Positions 6,317 through 14,184 of a stretch of DNA of 14,184 nt are shown in pieces (the stretch's first letter is position 1; each line of letters begins with the position of its first letter). Location of the stretch: the NCBI GenBank assembly GCA_040510815.1, contig JBEVIH010000093.1, positions 1 through 14,184 of the forward strand, given 5' to 3'. The stretch comes from VAZQ01 sp040510815. GTDB lineage: Bacteria > Pseudomonadota > Alphaproteobacteria > Rhizobiales > Xanthobacteraceae. The notes under the pieces are model-generated. The model ran no database searches, was not told the origin of the DNA, and saw nothing but the letters and a program-made list of their open reading frames with translations. Position numbers and translations under genes: made by a program.

Positions 6317-7639
6317 TCAGTCGACGATCGCCTGGTACACCAACTGCTTGACCAGCTTGCGGTAATAGGCGCGGATCGGGCTCGGCGCCTGGCTCATGAA
6401 CACCGCCGTGACCTGCTCCTTCGGGTCGACCCAGAAGTAGGTTCCGGCATAGCCCGCCCACATGAACTCGCCGGCCGAGCCCGGCACGCCGGCGATCCCG
6501 GGCGCGAGCCGGACCGCGAAGCCGAGACCGAAGCCGTAGCCGGGCGTCCCGAGCAGGAGCTCGCCGGGCGTGAGCGGCGCCGTGATCCGGCTGCCGAGAT
6601 GGTCGGAGGTCATCAGCTCGACGGTGGTGCGCGACAGCACGCGCACGCCCTCGAGCTGCCCGCCGTTGAGCAGCATCTGGGAAAAGCGCAGGTAGTCGGC
6701 CGCCGTCGACACCGCACCGGCGCCGCCGGAATCGTTCTTCGGCGGCGCCGACACGTCGATCACCTTGATCGGCTGGCCGCTGGCGTGGTCGGTCGCCAGC
6801 GGCTGCGCGAGTCGGCTGGTCTTCCCGGCCGGCACGTGAAAGGCGGTGTCGGCCATGCGCAGCGGCTTGAACAGCCGCTCATCGAGGAAATCGGCGAGCC
6901 GCCGGCCGGACGCCGCCTCCACCACGCGTCCCAGCACGTCAGAGGCGAGGCTGTACTCCCACACCGTCCCCGGCTGATGCGCGAGCGGAGCCGCGCCCAG
7001 CCGGTCGACCTGCTCAGCCGGCGCCATGTCGCGGGAATCGTAGTCGCGCACGCCCGGCAGATAGACGCCGGCCTTGGCATAGGCGTCCTTGATCGGGGCG
7101 TTCTGCGTGATCTCGCCATAGGCGAGACCGGAGGTGTGGCGCAGCAGGTCCTGCACCGTCATCTCGCGGTCGGCCGCGACATTGGTGTAGGTGAGCCGCG
7201 CAAACTCGGCATCGGCGCGCGCCACGCTGACCCGCTGGCCCTTGAAGGCGGGCAGGAATTTCGACACCGGATCGGTCAACTGGAGCTTGCCGTCCTCGAC
7301 CAGCATCATGGCGGCGACCGAGACCAGCGGCTTGGTCATCGAATAGATGCGGAACACCGAATCGAGCGCCATCGCCTTGCCGGCGGCCTTGTCCTGCAGC
7401 CCGACCGCGTCGGCATAGACGAGCTTGCCCTTGCGGGCGACCATGACCACCGTTCCCGGCAGCTTGCCCTGGTCGATCTCGCCCTTGAGCACGTCGCGGA
7501 TACGTTCGAGCTTGTCCGCCGACATTCCGACCTGGCCAGCCGGCACCGGCGCCAGCGGAGCTCCCTCAAAGGCCGGCACCGCGGTGGCGGCGAGCACGCA
7601 GGCGCCGAGCACGACGGCGCCGAGCATCATTCGTCTCAT
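6317..7639 (-). CDS. Exported serine hydrolase, beta-lactamase/EstB type (440 aa)
   Basis: The protein belongs to the class C beta-lactamase-related superfamily (esterases, DD-peptidases, transesterases). Nucleophile motif SxxK reads SMTK (S100, K103), the Tyr motif is YSL (229-231), and the third motif region reads WAGYAGT (394-400), as in EstB-like esterases rather than true lactamases with KTG. QDLLRHTSGLAYG (163-175) and GGAGAVSTAADY (305-316) are family signatures. A signal peptide covers residues 1 to about 23 (hydrophobic 5-19, VPA before FEG); LGAC at 11-14 resembles a lipobox but the leader would be short. The start at 7639 has GGGAGGA six bases upstream, so the longer in-frame extension is excluded. 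Substrate is unknown. It follows the sensor kinase gene by 153 bp on the same strand. Confidence 0.9.
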   Translation of the reverse strand: MRRMMLGAVVLGACVLAATAVPAFEGAPLAPVPAGQVGMSADKLERIRDVLKGEIDQGKLPGTVVMVARKGKLVYADAVGLQDKAAGKAMALDSVFRIYSMTKPLVSVAAMMLVEDGKLQLTDPVSKFLPAFKGQRVSVARADAEFARLTYTNVAADREMTVQDLLRHTSGLAYGEITQNAPIKDAYAKAGVYLPGVRDYDSRDMAPAEQVDRLGAAPLAHQPGTVWEYSLASDVLGRVVEAASGRRLADFLDERLFKPLRMADTAFHVPAGKTSRLAQPLATDHASGQPIKVIDVSAPPKNDSGGAGAVSTAADYLRFSQMLLNGGQLEGVRVLSRTTVELMTSDHLGSRITAPLTPGELLLGTPGYGFGLGFAVRLAPGIAGVPGSAGEFMWAGYAGTYFWVDPKEQVTAVFMSQAPSPIRAYYRKLVKQLVYQAIVD

Positions 7640-7645
7640 GGTGAT

Positions 7646-7652
7646 TCCTCCC
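7646..7652 (-). promoter_or_regulatory. Strong ribosome-binding site of serine hydrolase
   Basis: On the minus strand this reads GGGAGGA, six bases before the ATG at 7639. It decides between that ATG and an upstream in-frame ATG at 7771. Confidence 0.75.
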
Positions 7653-7748
7653 AACGGCTGAGATTTTTTCGCGGACGTTGGCGATGCCCGCGGTTGCGCG
7701 GGAGTAGAATGCGCGTTCGCGGCTTTGCTGCCAAGGCCAGGCGCGCGA

Positions 7749-7777
7749 GGCCGGGGCGCACCCCTTGCCACCCGGCC
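7749..7777 (-). terminator. Weak hairpin downstream of sensor kinase
   Basis: GGCCGGG (7749-7755) pairs with CCCGGCC (7771-7777) around 15 bases, 16 bases past the kinase stop. A second compact hairpin, CCCGCG/CGCGGG with a GTTG loop, lies at 7687-7702. Neither has a T-tract on the minus strand, so transcription may continue into the serine hydrolase gene. The remaining gap (7640-7792) shows no gene. Confidence 0.25.
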
Positions 7778-7792
7778 CCGGGATGCAGGACG

Positions 7793-11299
<3,507 letters not shown>

Positions 11300-11373
11300 G
11301 GCCTCGCCGGATGCCTCCGCGCCGGAATGCTAGCAGACTTTCCGCCGACCTTGGGGCCGCGGCGCGGACACCC

Positions 11374-12255
11374 TTACCGCTGGCACACCGGGCAGAAGAA
11401 CGTCGAGCGGCCGGTCTGCACGATGCGCCTGATGGTGCCGCCGCAGCCCGCGGTCGGACAGCGCCTGCCGTCGCGGTCGTAGACGCGGAAATCGTGCTGG
11501 AAGTCGCCGAGCGCACCGTCGGTGCGGCGGTGGTCGCGCAACGACGAGCCGCCGGCCCGGATGGCGTCGTTGAGCACCGCCTTGACGGCGTCGACCAGCC
11601 GCTGCGCGCGCTCGTGCGGCGCGCCGGACCTGGTCGCGATCGTGGAGGCGCGCCGCTTCGGCGACAGCCGCGCGCGGTGCAGCGCCTCGCAGACATAGAT
11701 GTTGCCGAGCCCGGCGACGATGCGCTGGTCGGACAGCGCCGCCTTCAGCGACGTCTTCTTGCCGCGGCAGGCGCGCGCCAGCATCGCGGCGTCGAACGCG
11801 TTGCCGAGCGGCTCCGGGCCGAGCGCGCGCAACAGCGGCTCCTGCTCGAGCTCGGCGCGCGGGACCAGCTTCATCGAGCCGAAGCGGCGCGGATCGTTGA
11901 ACGTGACCACCGCGCCGTTGCCCATGTGGAACACCACGTGGTCGTGGGCGAGCAGCTTGCCGCGCTCGTGGTGATATTGGCCGGGCGTGTCCTCGCCGCC
12001 GTCGCGCAGCACCCGGAACGAGCCCGACATGCCGAGATGCATCAGCAGCACCTCGCCGGAGGAGAGGTCGGCGAGCAGGTACTTGGCTCGGCGGCCGAGA
12101 CCCTCGACGGTCTGGCCTTCGAGCCGCTGCACGAAATCCTTCGGCAGCGGCCAGCGCAGATCGCCGCGGCGCGCCTCGACCTTCCGGAAGCGCGCGCCTT
12201 CCATGGCCGGCGCCAGGCCACGGCGCACGGTCTCGACTTCGGGCAGCTCGGGCAT
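11374..12255 (-). CDS. mutM: Formamidopyrimidine-DNA glycosylase (293 aa)
   Basis: The enzyme removes 8-oxoguanine and ring-opened purines from DNA and cuts the abasic site by beta,delta-elimination. The start MPELPEVE is diagnostic: after Met removal Pro2 is the nucleophile and Glu3 the acid. K58 (GRRAKYLL), the void-filling Met72 region (LLMHLGMSG, 70-78) and the helix-two-turn-helix signature GLGNIYVCEALH (182-193) are present. A four-Cys zinc finger closes the protein (C266, C271, C288, C291; C-x4-C-x16-C-x2-C) ending FFCPVCQR. Residues 84-103 form an extended loop of a kind seen in alphaproteobacterial members. Length is normal to slightly long. The ATG at 12255 is preferred over a longer open frame because the Pro nucleophile must follow the start. 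It diverges from ubiE. Confidence 0.97.
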   Translation of the reverse strand: MPELPEVETVRRGLAPAMEGARFRKVEARRGDLRWPLPKDFVQRLEGQTVEGLGRRAKYLLADLSSGEVLLMHLGMSGSFRVLRDGGEDTPGQYHHERGKLLAHDHVVFHMGNGAVVTFNDPRRFGSMKLVPRAELEQEPLLRALGPEPLGNAFDAAMLARACRGKKTSLKAALSDQRIVAGLGNIYVCEALHRARLSPKRRASTIATRSGAPHERAQRLVDAVKAVLNDAIRAGGSSLRDHRRTDGALGDFQHDFRVYDRDGRRCPTAGCGGTIRRIVQTGRSTFFCPVCQR

Positions 12256-12341
12256 TGTCGGGCCTTTCGCCGGGGTCGCATCGGTCGGATGCAGCCGAAT
12301 TGAGCTGCCGAACCATCGGTAAACCGAGTTCGGATGTGACA

Positions 12342-12370
12342 CATAGCGTCCCCGGCGCCGGCGCGCTATG
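12342..12370. promoter_or_regulatory. Interrupted dyad between mutM and ubiE
   Basis: CATAGCG (12342-12348) and CGCTATG (12364-12370) are exact complements flanking the perfect palindrome CCGGCGCCGG (12352-12361). The element sits 26 bases before the ubiE start and 86 bases before the mutM start, in the 141-bp divergent promoter region. It could be an operator or a hairpin in the ubiE leader. The ubiE ribosome-binding site AAAGGA (12382-12387) follows it. Confidence 0.4.
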
Positions 12371-12396
12371 GTCCTGCCGACAAAGGACTATTCGTC

Positions 12397-13158
12397 ATGC
12401 CGGGAGCCGACAAGGATACCGATTTCGGATTCCGCCAGGTGCCGCTCGACGACAAGCAGGCGCTGGTCGACGACGTCTTCCGCAGCGTCGCCGACCGCTA
12501 CGACCTGATGAACGACCTGATGTCGGGCGGGCTGCACCGCGCCTGGAAGGACGCGCTGGTGACCGCCGTCAATCCGCCGAGAGGGCCGCAGCCGTTCGCG
12601 CTGCTCGACCTCGCCGGCGGCACCGGCGACATCGCGTTCCGGACGATCGCAGCGGGCGGCGCCGGCACCCACGCCACCGTGGCCGACATCAACGCGGACA
12701 TGCTCGCGGTCGGGCGCGAGCGCGCCGCCGAGCGCGGGCTCGACGACGCCATCGACTTCGTCGAGGCCAACGCCGAGGCATTGCCGTTCCCCGACCGCAG
12801 CACCGACGCGGTGACCATCGCGTTCGGCATCCGCAACGTGCCGCGCATCGCGGCGGCGCTCACCGAGGCGCATCGCGTGCTGCGCATCGGCGGGCGCTTC
12901 CTCTGCCTGGAATTCTCCGCCGTCGATGTGCCCGGGCTCGACCGGCTCTACGACCTCTATTCGTTCAACGTGATCCCGGCGCTCGGCCGCGCCGTCACCG
13001 GCGACGCCGACGCCTATCGCTACCTGGTGGAGTCGATCCGCCGCTTCCCGCGGCCGGACGCGTTCGCCGAGATGATGCGCGCGGCGGGCTTCCGGCGGGT
13101 CTCGTTCCAGCGCATGAGCGGCGGCATCGTAGCGCTGCATTCGGGCTGGCGCTTGTGA
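12397..13158 (+). CDS. ubiE: Ubiquinone/menaquinone C-methyltransferase (253 aa)
   Basis: UbiE is a class I SAM-dependent methyltransferase that C-methylates 2-octaprenyl-6-methoxy-1,4-benzoquinol (and demethylmenaquinol where present) in respiratory quinone synthesis. The N-terminal YDLMNDLMSGGLHRAWK (35-51) is a family signature. Motif I is LLDLAGGTGD (69-78), D97 in VADIN likely contacts the SAM ribose, and FGIRNV (143-148) is the second UbiE signature. Length matches the family. The ATG follows AAAGGA by nine bases. The stop overlaps the ubiB start as GTGA, indicating an operon. Given the likely alphaproteobacterial host, ubiquinone is the probable product; that is inference. Confidence 0.97.
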   Translation: MPGADKDTDFGFRQVPLDDKQALVDDVFRSVADRYDLMNDLMSGGLHRAWKDALVTAVNPPRGPQPFALLDLAGGTGDIAFRTIAAGGAGTHATVADINADMLAVGRERAAERGLDDAIDFVEANAEALPFPDRSTDAVTIAFGIRNVPRIAAALTEAHRVLRIGGRFLCLEFSAVDVPGLDRLYDLYSFNVIPALGRAVTGDADAYRYLVESIRRFPRPDAFAEMMRAAGFRRVSFQRMSGGIVALHSGWRL

Positions 13159-14184
13159 TCGCCGGTCTGGCCCACCTCGCCCGCCTCGGCCGCGCGGGCA
13201 TCGTGTTCGCGCGCGAGGGGGTGTTTGCGCTCGTCGACACCACCCGGCTGCCGCTGCCGGCGCGCGCCGCGGTATCGCTCGCGCGCGTGATCGAGCGGCC
13301 GGCGAGCAAGGTCGCCGCCAACCGGCTGGCCGCCGCGCTGACCCGGCTCGGCCCCACCTATGTGAAGCTCGGCCAGTTCCTGGCGACGCGGCCGGACGTG
13401 GTCGGCATCACCTTGGCGCGCGACCTCGAGACCTTGCAGGACAAGATGGCGCCGTTCTCGCAGGCGGAAGCCGAGCGCGCTGTCGAACTGGCGCTGGGCA
13501 AGCCGCTGCGCGAGGCGTTCGTCGCGTTCGGCCCGCCGGTCGCGGCGGCGTCGATCGCGCAGGTGCACCGCGCCGAGATCGCGCGCGGCGGCGGCCGCGC
13601 GGTCGCCGTCAAGGTGCTGCGGCCGGGCATCGAGCGCCGCTTCCGCGCCGATATCGAGTCGTTCGGCTTCGTCGCCGGCAAGGCCGAGCAATTCTCCGTC
13701 GAGGCGCAGCGGCTGCGGCTGGTCGAGGTGGTCGAGACGCTGCGCCGCGCGGTCGCGATCGAGATGGACCTGCGGCTGGAAGCGGCGGCGCTCTCGGAGA
13801 TGGCGGAGAACACCCGCGAGGATCCGGAATTCCGCGTGCCGGCGGTGGACTGGGACCTGACCGCGCGCGACGTGCTGACGCTCGAATGGATCGAGGCGAC
13901 GCCGCTGCACGACCGCGCCAAGCTCGCCGCCAAGGGCTTCGTGCTCAAGGAGCTCGGCCGCGCGGTGATCCAGACCTTCCTGCGCCACGCATTGCGCGAT
14001 GGCTTCTTCCACGCCGACATGCATCCTGGCAATCTATTCGTCGACGACGATGCCAAGCTGGTGTTCGTCGATTTCGGCATCATGGGGCGGCTCGGGCCGA
14101 TGGAACGCCGATTCCTCGCCGAGATCCTGTACGGCTTCATCACCCGCAACTACCAGCGCACCGCCGAGGTGCATTTCGAGGCCG
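13155..14184 (+). CDS. ubiB: UbiB-family atypical kinase/ATPase, 3' truncated
   Basis: UbiB (COQ8/ADCK-like) is a protein-kinase-like ATPase needed for ubiquinone biosynthesis, usually bound to the membrane through C-terminal helices. The visible 343 residues include the KxGQ motif as YVKLGQF (69-75), the Ala-rich nucleotide loop AAASIAQVH (130-138) that replaces the kinase Gly-rich loop, the ATP lysine K153 (VAVKVLRPG), the catalytic-loop HADMHPGN (286-293) and the metal-binding DFG (306-308). The start is a GTG overlapping the ubiE stop by four bases; no separate ribosome-binding site is required if translation is coupled. The window ends inside the gene, so the C-terminal part, including any transmembrane helices, is not seen. 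Confidence 0.95.
   Translation, partial: MIAGLAHLARLGRAGIVFAREGVFALVDTTRLPLPARAAVSLARVIERPASKVAANRLAAALTRLGPTYVKLGQFLATRPDVVGITLARDLETLQDKMAPFSQAEAERAVELALGKPLREAFVAFGPPVAAASIAQVHRAEIARGGGRAVAVKVLRPGIERRFRADIESFGFVAGKAEQFSVEAQRLRLVEVVETLRRAVAIEMDLRLEAAALSEMAENTREDPEFRVPAVDWDLTARDVLTLEWIEATPLHDRAKLAAKGFVLKELGRAVIQTFLRHALRDGFFHADMHPGNLFVDDDAKLVFVDFGIMGRLGPMERRFLAEILYGFITRNYQRTAEVHFEA

Noticed and set aside
13020..14024. Minus-strand open frame of 334 codons
   Set aside because: It is antisense to ubiB, where every UbiB motif is present on the plus strand.

Overview
The window looks like chromosomal DNA from a GC-rich alphaproteobacterium, most likely of the Hyphomicrobiales (Bradyrhizobium/Xanthobacteraceae-like). 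Three things suggest this: very strong G/C preference at third codon positions; the order mutM <divergent> ubiE-ubiB, which is common in that order; and extragenic palindromes and decayed heptamer repeats of kinds I associate with Bradyrhizobium-type genomes. This placement is inference; no rRNA or other marker is present to confirm it.

Layout. Positions 1-225 hold a G-run-rich edge, possibly the end of an assembled contig, and a small nested palindrome. Positions 226-2404 (minus) form a tight three-gene operon: a VOC/glyoxalase-fold protein, then a metallo-beta-lactamase (MBL)-fold protein that has lost most metal ligands, then a second MBL-fold protein that keeps most of them. Positions 2586-3359 (minus) encode an enoyl-CoA hydratase. 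Diverging from it is an exported histidine-phosphatase-family gene (3522-4230, plus) broken by a one-base frameshift. A 183-bp interrupted palindrome (4251-4433) fills the gap before a convergent CYTH-CHAD protein (4532-6103, minus). Next come an exported serine hydrolase of the beta-lactamase/EstB type (6317-7639, minus) and a 1168-residue soluble sensor histidine kinase with five tandem GAF domains (7793-11299, minus).

The right end is housekeeping. mutM/fpg (11374-12255, minus) diverges from ubiE (12397-13158, plus), which overlaps ubiB by four bases; ubiB (from 13155) is cut by the window edge. UbiE is the C-methyltransferase and UbiB the atypical kinase/ATPase of ubiquinone synthesis. 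The kinase starts 74 bp after mutM and may be read from the same transcript; no response regulator is visible.

No tRNA, rRNA, CRISPR array, transposase or phage gene was seen. The least ordinary parts are the VOC plus paired active/degenerate MBL operon, the GAF array whose linkers differ by exactly one heptad, and the frameshifted phosphatase next to a large palindrome. None of these is clearly a new system; the MBL pair is the best candidate for undescribed biochemistry.
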